NCBI GenBank assembly: GCA_023614405.1
Contig: CM042687.1
Coordinates: 233,952,292-234,016,291, forward strand
DNA from: Avena insularis
Lineage: Eukaryota > Streptophyta > Magnoliopsida > Poales > Poaceae
Length of the DNA: 64,000 bases
Reading direction: 5' to 3'
The position numbers and the translations under genes are program-made. The notes beneath the pieces were generated by a model that did no database searches, was not told the DNA's origin, and was given only the letters and a program-made list of their open reading frames with translations. Below, one piece after another: positions 1 through 13,500 of the stretch (its first letter is position 1; each line of letters starts with the position of its first letter).

Positions 1-813
1 CGAGACACTTCTCCGATCAATAACCAATAGAGGAATCTGGAAATTCATATGGCTCCCACATATTTCTATGATTACTTTGCGATCGAATGAACCAATTACA
101 TACGATACCAATTTCCCTTTGTCTCACGATATTTTACTTATCCGAGGTTATGATCGTCGGTACCTCTGCATACCTAGTTCAACCTCGTTACTGATAAGTA
201 CTCTTTTCTTGTTCCTGTGGTATGTGATCCCTTGTGATCCAGTCACATGCTTGCAAGCTAATCGGATGACATTCCACCGAGAGGGCCCAGAGTATATCTA
301 TCCGTCATATGGATGGACAAATCCCACTCTTGATCCATGTGTCTCAACCCATACTTTCCGAACACTCAATGCCACCTTTATAGCCACCCTGTTACAGTGT
401 GGTGTTTGATGTCATCAAATCATCCTTCCGGTAAAGGTGATATGCATGATCTCATGGTCGAAGGAATTATGTTACTATGTATCAGAAAGCTTATAGCTAA
501 TGAACTATATTAAATGACTTGATCTTTATGCTACGCTTAACTATAGGAGTATGTCCATCACATCATTCTCCTAATGATATGACCCTGTTGTTAATAACAT
601 CTCTATGTTCATGATCAGGAAACCATGATCATATATTAACCAACAAGCTAGTTTAACAAGAGGCTTTACTAGGGACTCTTTTATGTTTACAAATCACACA
701 AGTATTAATGTTTCCGGTTAATACAATTATAGCATGGTATGTAAACATTTATCATAATTATGAAGATATGATAATAACCACTTTATTATTGCCTCTCGGG
801 CATATCTCCAACA
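1..813 (-). repeat. 3' LTR of element X (partial, truncated by window start)
   Basis: On the plus strand the LTR ends with the inverted terminus CATATCTCCAACA at 813, that is, the minus-sense start TGTTGGAGATATG. It is followed directly by a purine-rich tract on the minus strand, as expected at a 3' LTR boundary. Apparent plus-strand ORFs here (for example 68-409) recur in every LTR copy and are shadows. Confidence 0.92.
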
Positions 814-822
814 GTCTCCCAC
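814..822 (-). other. polypurine tract of element X
   Basis: The minus strand reads GTGGGAGAC immediately before the 3' LTR start. This is the expected plus-strand DNA primer site of a Copia element of this family. Confidence 0.8.
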
Positions 823-3800
823 TTGCACTAGAGTCAATAATCTAGTTTCAAACCTTTGTGTATTCAACACCTATGGCTTTCTGGTGTTGTATGTACACGA
901 TTGCTAGTGGTCAACTGATCTCCGGATCTGACACTTCGGTCGTGTGTAATTGCATGTCTTTGCGTCTCTACGCATCACTCATTCTCTAATGAGATGGCTT
1001 TGTATAATTTTGGTCCTTCGGTGAGACCTTTAGTTCTTTGGGGTTAAAACATGTTGATAATATTGTCGTACAATATATCTTCATAGTATTATCCCGCTGT
1101 GAACTACACCTAGTTTGACAACAAAAAACTTGACACAAATGCCCTCTTTAGCTGCTATTATAGCAGTCATATACTTAGCCTTTTGTTGTAGTATCTATCA
1201 CAATGTCTTAACTTTGGAACTCATCCAAATCCATTATGGAACTTACTTTCCATTATATTGTGCCACCCTTAGTTTAGATTGAGATAAACTTAATTTGTAC
1301 TTTGTGACAAAACTAGTATCAATGTAGTACTTTTACAATGAACTAACCATCTATTTGTCACTTCTACAAATAATATACTCTTAGTTCTTCCAAAAGATCA
1401 TAAGAACATCCTTACTATTGTCCAATGATCAACTTATGAATCATTCTGGTATATGCTCATAACATTTAGAGTATAGGACATATATGGATTTGTACATATC
1501 ACAGTATGATTGATATAAATATTCTTTGTGATTTCATACATCAAGTATCAATCTATACTTGAATCTTTGTTTCACTTACCCAGTGTCAATACACTTGAAT
1601 ATATCATCAATATTGAACTCATTCAATCCTTTCTGTGTGACAAGAACCTTTCTTGTAGTTTCTATATTGAACTCATTCAATACATCATCTATGTACTTTC
1701 GGCACAACCATATTAGCGTCTATTGATGCCAAATATTTGGGTTTTGCCTAAGTCTTTCATCGGGATGAAATTCTTAATATGTGTTAATAAAAGATACATC
1801 ATTTCCAATCAACAATATGTCCTCCACATAATGTATTAGAAATATGTCTTAGCGCTCCCACTTAATTTCTTGCAAATGCAAGCATCTTCATCGTCTCTGA
1901 TGAAATTAAACTCTTTTAACAGTTTCATCATAGTGAAGATTCCAACTCCGCGATGCTTACTTCAACCATTGAAGTTTGCATATGCTTTTAGCATCCTTTG
2001 AATTAACAAAACCCTTTGGACCATGTCATGCACACGTCCTAGGTGACCCTTCTATTATAAGAACTTGTTTTGTTTATTCAACTACCACATAACAAAAATT
2101 ATATGTAGTGGTTGCTACATTAATCCGTCTAGACTAAATATCGCTATGAAAGATCAAATCTTGTCATAGTCAACCTTTGAACATTTTGTGAACTCTTTCC
2201 CAACATGTCGACTATTTCATAGATGTGAAACATCCATGTCTACTTCTTTATAGATCCAAACACAACTGTAAGGTCTTACACCTTTCTCGAGGGTTCTTCA
2301 AGTTCAAAACTTGATTTCTCGTGTATGGAACTATCACGGATTTTATGGCTTCAAGCCATTTGACGGAGTCAGGGCCCATCGTCGCTTCTTTGCATGTAGT
2401 CCGTTCATTATTCTCAAATAATGATTCAACCCTCAAATCTTGGTATTTGATTGTTTACTCGACCTACTTGGTTCAATAGAAACTTAGACCTCCGTGACCG
2501 CAACCTTTGAGGCACGTGAGCCATGAGCATTGTTGCTGCCTCCGGAACACTTTTGTAATTTGCGCAACTTTGCACATATAGCTAAGGTTCCTTTAACCTT
2601 ATCAAAGTTCTATTGTCCTCCCACTTATATTTTCACGAAAAATTCCTTCTCAAAGAAACTTGACGTTCTAAGTGACAAATACTTTTGTCTCCGGTGTTTA
2701 TGGAGGAATAATTAACAGTAATACAAAGACAGTTTCATCCGACTTTGGTTGCAAACATCTTTCTTATGCATAGCACACCAATGTTTAAGAAAGGACTACT
2801 TGGGTTTTATCCCAAACCATAACTTTATATGGTGTCATTTCAGCGGATTATGATGGAGCTCTTTTCAGTGGAAAACGGTAGTCTCTAAAGCTTTTAATCT
2901 TTAAAATATAATGGCAGTTCTATGAATTACACCTTTGATCTTACCATGTCAAACAAGGTTTTAATTACATATCTCGAACGCTCCATACTCTTATGGTGTT
3001 TCGGGAAATGCAAATCCACAGATCGATTCCTTAAATCTTAGGTATTATGCTAAACTTGTAACTCAAATATCTTCCTTTATGATCTTTATCATAAACTATT
3101 TATATTCTTATTACAATGATTTTGCACTTCATCTTGAAAGACTTTGAACTTTTCAAATGTTTCATACTTCATCCTTATTAAGTAAATATTCATATATTCA
3201 CTCAAATTTTCGGAGAAAGCATATGAAGTTGAAATCCATCGCTCTTGACTACACATAATGGATTTCGTACAACAATATGTACAAGTTCCAATAAGCTAGT
3301 AATTCGTTCCCTTTTGGCCAATGAACGGAGTTTTAATTATCTCTAGGAAAGTTTCTGGCGTCATGTGATCAAAATCAAAAGACTCCAAAATTCCATCCAC
3401 ATGGAGTTTCTTCATGTTTTCTTTCCAATATAATTTAAGCGGCGATGTCACTTCCTAAGTGATCTTTCAATCAATTTGTCTTTCGACATTTTTAGCACTA
3501 GTTTTATGGATGTGATTTCTCCAACGAGATTTGTGAATCATCCATCTTTTATGGATTACGGCAATTATTTGAACAACCCTTTTGTTCTCATAATACCTGA
3601 TAAAACAAATCTTGAAGGCAAGCTTTGATGTTTAACGAGCAACACAATAACCCTTTATTTGTTCTCGATGAACATCATCACATATTCTTTTGCTAGTTAC
3701 TTAGGCCATTGTAGTTCATGAATTGTGTTGTTTCGTATGACGGTTCACACCAACAAATTCAGTATCAAATACTTAAGAACCACATTGTTTAATAAGCAAA

Positions 3801-5790
3801 GAATATAGCCATAACATGTATATCATCTATATACTTAAACTGAACAATTCTAGTCTTTTCTTTTCTGCCATATATTTATGAGATTCTCTTTCAAGATTTA
3901 TTTTACATTTGAAAGAATCTATCAACATCAACAGTGGAGTCATACATATGACACATAGTCCAAAGCGTGTATAATTAAATACCAATGTCTTTGGACTTGC
4001 ACTTTGAAATAGATCACCATCATCAAATGTTTGGTGTTCTTTCATATTCCTTTCTTTAGTAATCTATTGGTGTAGTAAACACTTTACCTACATCAAATAT
4101 TCACCCTTATCATGGAATTATCCATGATCAAGCTACTTTTAGCTTATAACGGTGAACTGCGAGTATAATGTTGCTCTCCAAAACATTTTGGAGGATTAGG
4201 ACAACTAGTGTCTTCAACCTTTTGAAAATTCTCATCAAATACGAGAACATGACTTTTGCCTGTTATACTCTATCATGTTGCAACCAAAACTTTGTTTCAG
4301 ATATCACAATATCTTCCACACATCATGGTTTCTGAAACAACTCTTTCAGATCCTAGATAACCTTGATATTAAGACAATCCTTTGAATATCAAGAATCATG
4401 GAGACAAACATGATACTCATACACTAACACTTGGAATTGTCACTCTTGATTTAATACTAATTATTAAACTTCATGGAGTAACTGGAACTTACTGAAAGTT
4501 TGCAATAGGACTTTTAAACTTTAGATTAACACTTCAAAACAATACGATACCAGTTCGTAAAGTAACTAACCAGAATTCTATAGTTCTATCATCTCAATTA
4601 AAACTAAGCGCAAGGTGGTAAACGGATGCCAATGACTACAACAACTATGCAAATTCACTTTGATTTAATTTATGATAAATAGTTTTCAACTTTTAATCAT
4701 ATTGCCGTTGAACTCCCACTCAAAACAATATCCCTCACATTGTTTTAGTGATCACACGAACCAAATCCACCACATCAAAACCGATCATCACGAGAGTTGA
4801 TGTAGCTTCAATGGCGAACAATCAACATGTTCATCATATCTACTATATGACTCATGCTTTACCTTTCGGTGATCCGTGTTCCGAGACCATGTATGTACAT
4901 GCTAGGCTCGTCAAGATCAACCTTAGCTTCCGCATGAGCAAATCTGGCTTGCTCACGTTGTATACACTCGCAGAATCTAACACACCCGATCATCACGTGG
5001 TGCTTCGAAACAACGAGCTTTAGCAACGGTGCTTACTAAGGATGAACACTTTAAAACTTGAAATTGTGTGCTTGAGGGATCATCTTATAATGCTACCGTC
5101 GTTAACTAAGCAATACAAGATGCATAAAGGATTAACATGACATGCAATTCATAATATGTGATATTATATGGCATTTCTTCTTGTGCTTCCGATCTCCATC
5201 TTCAACGAACATGATCTCCATCATCACCGGCATTGCATCAAGGTCAATGACGCCGCTCCATGGTTGTCGTCCACCAGCTTCAACTATTACAACTACTTTG
5301 AACAGACAAGCGGGTCTTAACAGAATTTAAAGACAACCATATGGCTCCTGCCGGTTGCCAACTTACAATAAGGAACATTGCATACATCATATATAATCAC
5401 AATCATGGCCATATCACATCACAGCACACCCCTGCAAAACAAAGTTAGACGCCTCTAATTTTCTTTGCATGTTTCGTGGTTTGGGGCTTTCAGTAAGTGT
5501 CGTTCTAACTACGAACAAGAACCACAACATTGATTCTAGTATTGTCATTCACTCGTTGTTAATTGAATCTTTACTATGTTGGGAGATATTGACACCCGCA
5601 AAGCCACTTATGCAATACAAGTTGCATTTCAAGAGTGGAGCAAGTCTCATGAGCGATGTCATGTAAGGTTAGCCGGGCGCTTCATCCCACCATCCGCAAG
5701 ATGCAAAGTACACAAGAAGCAATCGACAACAAAGCATCAACGCCCACAATGACCATTGTGTTCTACTCGTCAACAGATCTACATATAGAC
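823..5790 (-). other. degenerate internal region of element X, no coding capacity
   Basis: No minus-strand frame exceeds about 72 codons. Positions 4706-5806 are clearly collinear with the leader of element Y at 9372-10484, with few differences, so the untranslated leader is family-typical. From about 823 to 4700 the sequence is AT-rich and looks like highly scrambled pol relics: short matches to the usual 3' pol region near the left LTR, no recognisable RT, RNase H, integrase or Gag motif. It is therefore a non-autonomous derivative rather than a recently dead autonomous copy. Confidence 0.7.
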
Positions 5791-5804
5791 ACGGCTCGAT
5801 ACCC
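5791..5804 (-). other. primer-binding site of element X (mutated)
   Basis: The minus strand reads GGGTATCGAGCCGT next to the 5' LTR, against TGGTATCAGAG in element Y. This is a tRNA-iMet-type site with one substitution and one missing base. Confidence 0.65.
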
Positions 5805-5806
5805 TT

Positions 5807-7726
5807 TGTAGGGGTTGTAGCATGGAAAACAAAAAATTCTACCGCATGAACACACAATCAAGATCTAATCTATGATCAAGCCAAGATCTATCTACTAGAT
5901 TGTAGCAATGAGTCAATAGAGGAACTCACCCTCGAAGATTCCACAGCGGTTAACGAGAGCAGATTCTCGTGGGTGATGTAGTCGTACACTTGCCGATCTC
6001 AAGATCGCGTGAGCGATCCTTCCGGCGCTGCGTTAAAACGGCGCTTCATGATCGTTACCGTTCGATTTTCGCGAAGACCTTCCTCTCCTTGTTCCAGCAG
6101 GCGGAGGTTGTAGCACTCTCCTCGCGATTCCGGCGGACGACGGTGTGGTACCCAAGTAGAGGGAGATCTCGCAGGCTTCGCCTTAAGCGGGCGAGTATGG
6201 TGGAGTATGAGAGGCCTTGGTGATCTACGGTTTAGAGGGCACCAAGGGAGGGCTTGTCGGCTAGGGTTTGGGAAACCCTAACTCGCCGAGTTAGAGGAGC
6301 TCTAGGCGGTGGCGACTTGGAGGAGGCCGGCGGCTAGGAGGCTAGGGTTTGGGGTGTAGGAGGTGTGTCTAGGAGGGGAGCCCTACCCCTCCTCTTATAG
6401 GAGGGAGGCGCCGGCCAAGGGGAGGGGAATCCCTCCCCAACTCGGATCCCAAGTGGGATGGCGGTGGAGGAGGGACTCCTCCCCAACTCGGTTTCCTCCT
6501 CTTTCTCCACTTCCCAAAAATAGCCGTTTGACTTTCAAACTTGGCGTTTGACTTCTCAAACAAGGATTTAATTAATCCCTCTATTTTGTTCAGCGATGAC
6601 ACTTAGTACATGATGCAATCATACCAACTTAATATAACACATCCATGTACCCTTCCCCTCCGGAGTGCCAGACATTCCGGAACCTTCTAGAACATTTCTG
6701 ATGAAAACACCCGAACCATTCTCCAACTCCGAAACAGGACTTTCCTTATATGAATCTTATTCTCCGGACCATTCCGGATCTCCTCGTGATATCCTGGATC
6801 CCATCCGAGACTCCGAACAACATTCGGTCTCTTACTCATCATTCCATAACTACTCAACAACATCGAATCCTTAAGTGTGTCTCCCTACGGTTCGTGAATT
6901 ATGCGGACATGATCGAGACACTTCTCCGATCAATAACCAATAGAGGAATCTGGAAATTCATATGGCTCCCACATATTTCTACGATTACTTTGCGATCGAA
7001 TGAACCACTTACATACGATACCAATTTCCCTTTGTCTCACGATATTTTACTTATCCGAGGTTATGATCGTCGGTATCTCTGCATACCTAGTTCAACCTCG
7101 TTACTGATAAGTACTCTTTTCTCATTCCTGTGGTATGTGATCCCTTGTGAGCCAGTCACATGCTTGCAAGCTAATCGGATGACATTCCACCGAGAGGGCC
7201 CAGAGTATATCTATCCGTCATATGGATGGACAAATCCCACTCTTGATCCATGTGTCTCAACCCATACTTTCCGAACACTCAATGCCACATTTATAGCCAC
7301 CCTGTTACGGTGTGGTGTTTAATGTCATCAAAGCATCCTTCCGGTAAAGGTGATATGCATGATCTCATGGTCGAAGGAATGAGGTTACTATGTATCAGAA
7401 AGCTTATAGCAAATGAACTATATTAAATGACTTGATCTTTATGCTACGCTTAACTATAGGAGTATGTCCATCACATCATTCTCCTAATGATATGACCCTG
7501 TTGTTAATAACATCTCTATGTTCATGATCAGGAAACCATGATCATATATTAACCAACAAGCTAGTTTAACAAGAGGCTTTACTAGGGACTCTTTTATGTT
7601 TACAAATCACACAAGTATTAATGTTTCCGGTTAATACAATTATAGCATGGTATGTAAACATTTATCATAAGTATGAAGATATGATAATAACCACTTTATT
7701 ATTGCCTCTCGGGCATATCTCCAACA
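5807..7726 (-). repeat. 5' LTR of element X, 1920 bp
   Basis: On the plus strand it runs from TGTAGGGGTTGTAGC to CATATCTCCAACA. The usual TATA box of this LTR family (compare the solo LTR at about 30973-30981) is altered here to a CCTCTTATAGG context. The 190-codon plus-strand ORF at 6750-7322 lies antisense inside the LTR and is not considered a gene. Confidence 0.93.
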
Positions 7727-9293
7727 ATATCTACTCAAGTCATCCGTGAAGGTAAGAACATAACGATAACCACCGCGCGATGCTACACTCATTGGTCCAC
7801 ACGCATCGGTATGTATGATTTCCAATAAGTCCGTAGCTCGCTCCATCATTCCAGAAAATGGAGTCTTAGTCATTTTACCCATCAGACATGCTTCGCATCT
7901 TTCAAGTGATTCGAAATCAAGTGATTCAAGAAGTCCATCGGAATGGAGTTTCTTCATACGCTTCTCTCCGATATGACCAAGACGACAGTGCCACATATAG
8001 ATTGAGTTATCGCTCAATTTCAAACGTTTAGCCTCAATGTTATTTATGTGTGTATTACTACAATCGAGATTCAATAAGAATAGACCATCTATCAAAGGTG
8101 CATGTGCATAAAACATATTACTCATATAAATCGAACAACCATTATTCTCGGACTTAAACAAGTAACCGTCTCGCAATAAACAAGATCCCGATATAATGTT
8201 CATGCTCAACGCAGGCACCAAATAACAATTATTTAAGTATAAAACTAATCCCGATGGTAGATGAAGAGGTAGCGTGCCGACCGCGATTACATCAACCTTT
8301 GATCCATTTCCAACGCGCATCGTCACCTCGTTCTTCGCTAGCTTCCGTTTATTCTGCACTTTGTTCGAGTTACAAATATGAGCAACCGAACCAGTATCAA
8401 ATACCCAGGCACTACTACGAGTACTAGTGAGATACACATCAATTACATGTATATCGGATATACATTTCTTCTTGATGTTGCCGTTCTTCAAATCCGCCAA
8501 GTACTTTGGGCAATTCCGCTTCCAGTGACCCTCTTGCTTGCAGTAAAAGCACTCAGTATCAGGCTTAGGCCCAGCATTGGTCTTCTTCGCTGGTGCGGCA
8601 ACTTTCTTACCGCCCTTCTTGAAGTTTCCCTTTTGCTTGGACTTGCCTTTCTTGAATTTGGTGGTCTTATTAACCAACAACACTTGGTGCTCTTTCTTGA
8701 TCTCCACTTCTGCAGATTTCAACATGGAGAAGAGTTCTGGCAACGTCTTGTTCATGTTTTGCATATTGTAGTTCATCACAAAGTTCTTGTAACTTGGTGG
8801 CAGTGATTGGAGGACACGGTAAATCCCCAAAGCATTAGGAATCACTATACCCAAGCTTTGGAGTTTGTTTGCATGCCCAGACATCTTAAGCACATGCTCA
8901 GCGAGTCGCCCTCTTCCATCTTGCAGTTAAAGAACTTTTCAGAAGCCTCATAACTGTCAACTGCCGCGTGAGCCTCAAATATCATTTTGAGTTCACGGAC
9001 AATATCATGTGGGTCATGGTTCTCAAACCTTTTCTGAAGCTCCGATTCCAAACCATACAAGATAGCACACTGAACTGTGGAGTACTGATTCTTCCGTGTG
9101 AGGTAAACATTCTTTACTTCATCGGTAGCATCAGCTGCAGGCGGGTCACCTAGCGGTGCATCCAGCACATAGGTCAAATTACCAGCATTGAGGATAATCC
9201 TCAAATTGTGGAACCAATCCGCGAAGTTGCTTCCATTGTTTTTCAACTTTTCTTTCTCTAGGAACGCATTAAATTGATGGTAGGGGCCGCCAT
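7727..9293 (-). pseudogene. Copia gag-pol polyprotein fragment (Gag, protease, integrase N-terminus), frameshifted
   Basis: The likely start is the ATG at 9293-9291. A one-base loss near 9272 shifts the frame, which resumes in the ORF starting at 9246 (FADWFHNLRI, a Copia Gag motif). A second one-base loss near 8905 shifts into the 417-codon frame starting at 8893. That frame holds a CCHC zinc knuckle (CFYCKQEGHWKRNC), the aspartic protease motif VFDTGSVAHIC, the HHCC integrase zinc finger (HCRLGH...CEACLMGK) and the first integrase catalytic Asp (HTDACGPM). The frame runs into the LTR of X at 7726, so the remaining catalytic residues, RT and RNase H are absent from the window. Read sense, it would make the capsid, maturation and integration proteins of a Copia element; here it is broken. 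Confidence 0.9.
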
Positions 9294-10484
9294 TAATCTA
9301 CAACATATTTGCAATAGTTTAGACTAAGTTTATGACAAATTGAGTTCTAATTAATAGTTAAATTAATCTAGGTGAACTCCCACTCAAGACAATATCCCTC
9401 ACATTGTTTTAGTGATCACATGAACCAAATCCACCTCATCAAAACCGATCATCACGTGAGTTGATGTAGCTTCAATGGCGAACAATCGACATGTTCATCA
9501 TATCTACTATATGATTCATGCTTTACCTTTTGGTGATCCGTGTTCCGAGACCATGTCTGTACATTCTAGGCTCGTCAAGATCAAACCTTAGCTTCCGCAT
9601 GAGCAAATCTGGCTTGCTCACATTGTATACACTTGCAGAATCTAACACACCCGATCACCACGTGGTGCTTCAAAACAACAAGCTTTAGCAACGGTGCTTA
9701 CTAAGGATGAACACTTTAAAACTTGAAATTAATGTGCATGAGGGATCATCTTATAATGCTACCGTCGGTAACTAAGCAATACAAGATGCATAAAGGATTA
9801 ACATCACATGCAATTCATAATTTGTGATATGATATGGCCTTTCTTCTTTGTGCTTCCGATCTCCATCTTCAAGCATGAACATGATCTCCATCATCACCGG
9901 CATTGCATCAAGGTCAATGATGCCTCTCCATGGTTGTCGTCCACCAGCTTCAACTATTACAACTACTTTGAATAGACACGCGGGTCTTAACAGAATTTAA
10001 AGACAACCATATGGCTCCTGCCGGTTGCCAACTTACAATAAGGAACATTGCAAACATCAAATATAATCACAATCATGGCCATATCACATCACAGCACACC
10101 CCTGCAAAACAAAGTTAGACACCTCTAATTTTCTTTGCATATTTTACGTGGTTTGGGGCTTTCAATAAGTGTCGATCTAACTTACGAACAAGAACCACAG
10201 TGTTGATGTTTGAACTATCAAGTGCCCGTTGTAAATTGGATCTATACTATAATGGGAGAGACAGACACCCGCAAAGACACTTATGCAATACAAGTTGCAT
10301 GTTGAGCGTGGAGCAAGTCTCATGAACGATGTCATGTAAGGTTAGCCCGTGCCGCTTCATCCCATCATACCGCAAGATGCAAAGTACACAAGAAGCAACT
10401 GATAATAAAAGCACCACCGCCCACAATGACCATTGTGTTCTACTCGTGCAATAGATCTACATATAGACACGACTCTGATACCAC
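9294..10484 (-). other. untranslated leader of element Y with tRNA-iMet primer-binding site
   Basis: About 1.2 kb between LTR and gag start, collinear with 4706-5806 of element X. The primer site is at 10468-10483, minus-sense TGGTATCAGAGTCGTG, directly inside the LTR boundary. It complements the 3' end of initiator Met tRNA as in other BARE-type elements. Confidence 0.8.
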
Positions 10485-12407
10485 TGTAGGGGTTCGTATC
10501 ATGGGAAACAAAAAAATTCTACCGCATGCAAACAAACAAGCCAAGATCTATCTACTAGATTGTAGCAATGAGTTGATAGAGGAACTCACCCTCGAAGATT
10601 CCAAAGTGTTTAACGAGAGCAGATTCTCGTGGGTGATGTTGTCGTTCTCTTGCCGATCTCAAGATCGCGTAGACGATCCTTCCCGACCGTGTTCCTGGCG
10701 GCGCATGATCGGTCACACGTTCGGTACTCAATGAAGACCTTCCTCTCCCTTGTTCCAGCAGGCAGTGGAGGTTGTAGCACTCTCCTCATGATTCCGGCAG
10801 CACGACGGCATGGTACCAGAAGTAGAGGGGATATCTCGCAGGGCTTCGCCTTAAGCCGGAGCGAGTATGGTGGACTATGAGAGAGGCCTTGGCGATCTAG
10901 GGTTTAGAGGCACCAAAGGAGAAGGCTAGGCCGGCGGCTAGGGCTTGGGGAGAGCCCCAACTCGGCGGCTAGGGCAAACCCTAGGGTGGCGGTGACTTGT
11001 GGTGGCCGGCGGCTAGGGCTAGGGTTTTGGTGGAGAGAGGTGTAGGGAAGAGGGGGCACCCCTGCCCCTTCTTTTATAGGTGGGAGGGCGCCGTCCAAGG
11101 GGAGGGAGTCCTCCCCCAAGTCGGCCTTTTTGGCCGGTGGGTGGAGGGAGAGGAACTCCTCCCCAAGTAGGTTTCCTACTCTCCCTCCACCAAGCAAACC
11201 TCCGTTTGACTTTTTCAAATTGGCGTTTGACTTTTCAAACTAGGATTTGATTTATCCCTTTATTTTGCTCAGCCATGATACCTAGTACATGATGCAACCA
11301 TTCCACATTGTCATGACACATTCATGTACCCTTCCCCTCCGGAGTGCCGGACCTTCCGGAACCTTCTAGAACATTCCTGATGAAAACACTGGAATCATTC
11401 CCTAACTCCGAAGGAGGACTTTCCTTATATGAATCTTATTCTCCGGACCATTACGGATCTCCTCGTGATATCTCAGATCCTATCTGAGACTCCAAACAAC
11501 ATTCAGTCTCTTACTCATCATTCCATAACTACTCAACAACATCGAATCCTTAAGTGTGTCTCCCTACGGTTCGTGAATTATGCGGACATGATCGAGACAC
11601 TTCTCCGAACAATAACCAATAGAGGAATCTGGAAATTCATATGGCTCCCACATATTTCTACGATTACTTTGCGATCGAATGAACCACTTACATACGATAC
11701 CAATTTCCCTTTGTCTCATGATAGTTTACTTATCCGAGGTTTTGATCGTCGGTATCTCTGCATACCTAGTTCAACCTCGTTACCGATAAGTACTCTTTTC
11801 TTGTTCCCGTGATATGTGATCCCTTGTGATCCAGTCACATGCTTGCAATCTAATTGGATGACATTCCACCGAGAGGGCCCAGAGTATATCTATTCGTCAT
11901 ATGGATGGACAAATCCCACTCTTGATCCATGTGTCTCAACCCATACTTTCCGAACACTCAATGCCACCTCTATAGCCACCCAGTTACGGTGTGGTGTTTG
12001 ATGTCATCAAAGCATCCTTCCGGTGATGGTGATAAGCATGATCTCATGGTCGAAGGAATTAGGTTACTATGTATCAGAAAGCTTATAGCAATTGAACTAT
12101 TAAAATGACTTGATCTTTATGCTACGCTTATCTATAGGAGTATGTCCACCATACCATTCTCCTAATGATATGATCTTGTTATTAACAACATCTCAAATGT
12201 TCATGATCAAGAAACCATGATCATCTATTAATCAACAAGCTAGTATTAATAAGAGGCTTTACTAGGGACTCTAATTTAGTTTACAGATCACACAAGTATT
12301 AATGTTTCTTGTTAATACTATTATAGCATGAATGTAAACATTTATCATAAACACAAAGATATAATAATAACTACTTTTATTATTGCCTCTAGGGCATATC
12401 TCCAACA
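10485..12407 (-). repeat. 5' LTR of element Y, 1923 bp
   Basis: Begins TGTAGGGGTTCGTATC and ends CATATCTCCAACA on the plus strand. A TATA-like box (minus-sense CCTATAAAAG) lies at about 11069-11078. It is similar along its whole length to 5807-7726 and 30399-32310. Confidence 0.92.
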
Positions 12408-12446
12408 AATAAAACTCATTTATTATTTGTCTCTAGGGCATATCTC
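12408..12446 (-). repeat. terminal remnant of an older related Copia LTR
   Basis: Directly after the Y LTR the sequence repeats the last about 35 bases of the same LTR type (CTCTAGGGCATATCTCC at about 12430-12446) with small differences. Y appears to have inserted within about 40 bp of the end of an older LTR of its own family. Confidence 0.6.
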
Positions 12447-13500
12447 CTTCACCATCAACATTAGCACATCGCCCGACGTCGAGCCGTCCATGCGATTCAC
12501 CTTCCGGGGCTGTCACCATGGCGTCCGTGAGCCCAAGACCAAGAGATGGTCTAGCACACTGTAGGTCAGTCGGTCCAAGCGAGGTAGGTTAGCAACGGAG
12601 TAGCCGTCATACATGGCTCTGCAGCAGCCCATCGGAGGGGTCCTCCCTCCACTATAGCGGTTGCTGACCGAACACGGAAGCAGAAACACACCAGGCCCTC
12701 TTTGGCACCGGCCGGCCCCGGACATGCCCGTAAAGTTTCCACCTTCATGTTGCTGTATCAGGGCCGCTGTGTCCCTCGGCTACCACCACTGTTGTAAGTC
12801 ATCGCGCCGCAGCACCACCATTCCACTGTTGTTGCCCAAAGCCTTGTCGTGTTCCGTGTTCCAATCCTTGTCTTGAGCCTAGCCACCCACCATGCCAAGG
12901 CATCAGCGGCCACACAGAAGGAGCGCACCACCTCTACCACGGCACCAACTCCAACTATAGCCGTAGAGACGGACGCCCCCGACCCTCGCCCCTACCAGGA
13001 CCAGCCGCCAGGACAACCATGGCGGGCACGCACCACTACCGCGCCACCGCCCGTGTCGCCATGGAAGCTCACCACTGCGTCTCTATTCCCCACACCTCAC
13101 ATAACCGCAGATTGAAGAAGTCGACCCACGCCATTCCCAACCGCACAAGGGTGAGACAGATCCCTGCAGCCAGCACCATAGGCCAGGCTTTGCCCAATCG
13201 CACCCTCTGGCGGCAACGAGGATGGAGGGCGGAGAGGAGGAAAGGCTGCTTCCTTTCTATACGCCAATTCTCGCTTTTGAGAGATGTTCCAGAAAAGGCA
13301 TTCTTAAGTACCACCTCACCTATATCCAACTTGAGGTATTCCATTGTGTATAGTATAATAAGCAGTTTTAAGCCATGTGTTCGCTTCATTGTTTCTTCCT
13401 ATTTTGAGGTAGAGCATGACGTGGGACCACCCAGTATAGTGGATCTATTACCAACACAAGTTCAACTTCCTGATTTCTAGAAGCCCTTCGTCATCGAGTG
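12447..13500. other. GC-rich sequence without a supported gene
   Basis: There are several short overlapping open frames on both strands (the longest is 153 codons at 13019-13480, plus strand). None has a recognisable domain, and the codon content looks like low-complexity GC-rich DNA rich in CCACC/CACCAC. It may be an old transposon or gene fragment; I cannot identify it. Confidence 0.4.

Larger units (their letters stand above)
1..7726 (-). mobile_element. Copia LTR retrotransposon X (BARE/WIS/Angela-like), left end outside window
   Basis: Minus-oriented element with partial 3' LTR (1-813), internal region (814-5806) and complete 5' LTR (5807-7726). The two LTRs align base for base (position p matches p+6913) with 14 mismatches and no gaps over 813 bases. 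Both carry the variant GCCTCTCGGGCAT, where the other LTRs in the window read TCTAGGG, so they are a true pair. The element interrupts the integrase region of element Y. Its right-flank target base group would be ATATC (7727-7731); the left copy lies outside the window. The internal region has no usable reading frame although it has the usual size for the family (about 5 kb). The family name is from memory of the LTR terminus. Confidence 0.9.
7727..12407 (-). mobile_element. Copia element Y, 5' portion (LTR, leader, gag, protease, start of integrase)
   Basis: A minus-oriented member of the same family as X. Present are the 5' LTR (10485-12407), primer site, leader and a broken gag-protease-integrase reading frame that stops where X was inserted. 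The rest of pol and the 3' LTR are expected beyond the left edge of the window. Its LTR has the family-standard GCCTCTAGGGCAT variant, unlike X. Confidence 0.88.

Noticed and set aside
6750..7322. 190-codon plus-strand ORF, with partial versions at 68-409, 11429-11812 and 31332-31715
   Set aside because: It lies antisense within the Copia LTR, recurs wherever the LTR does, is broken differently in each copy and has no domain.
8378..8806. 142-codon plus-strand ORF
   Set aside because: Exact shadow of the Copia gag/protease frame on the minus strand.
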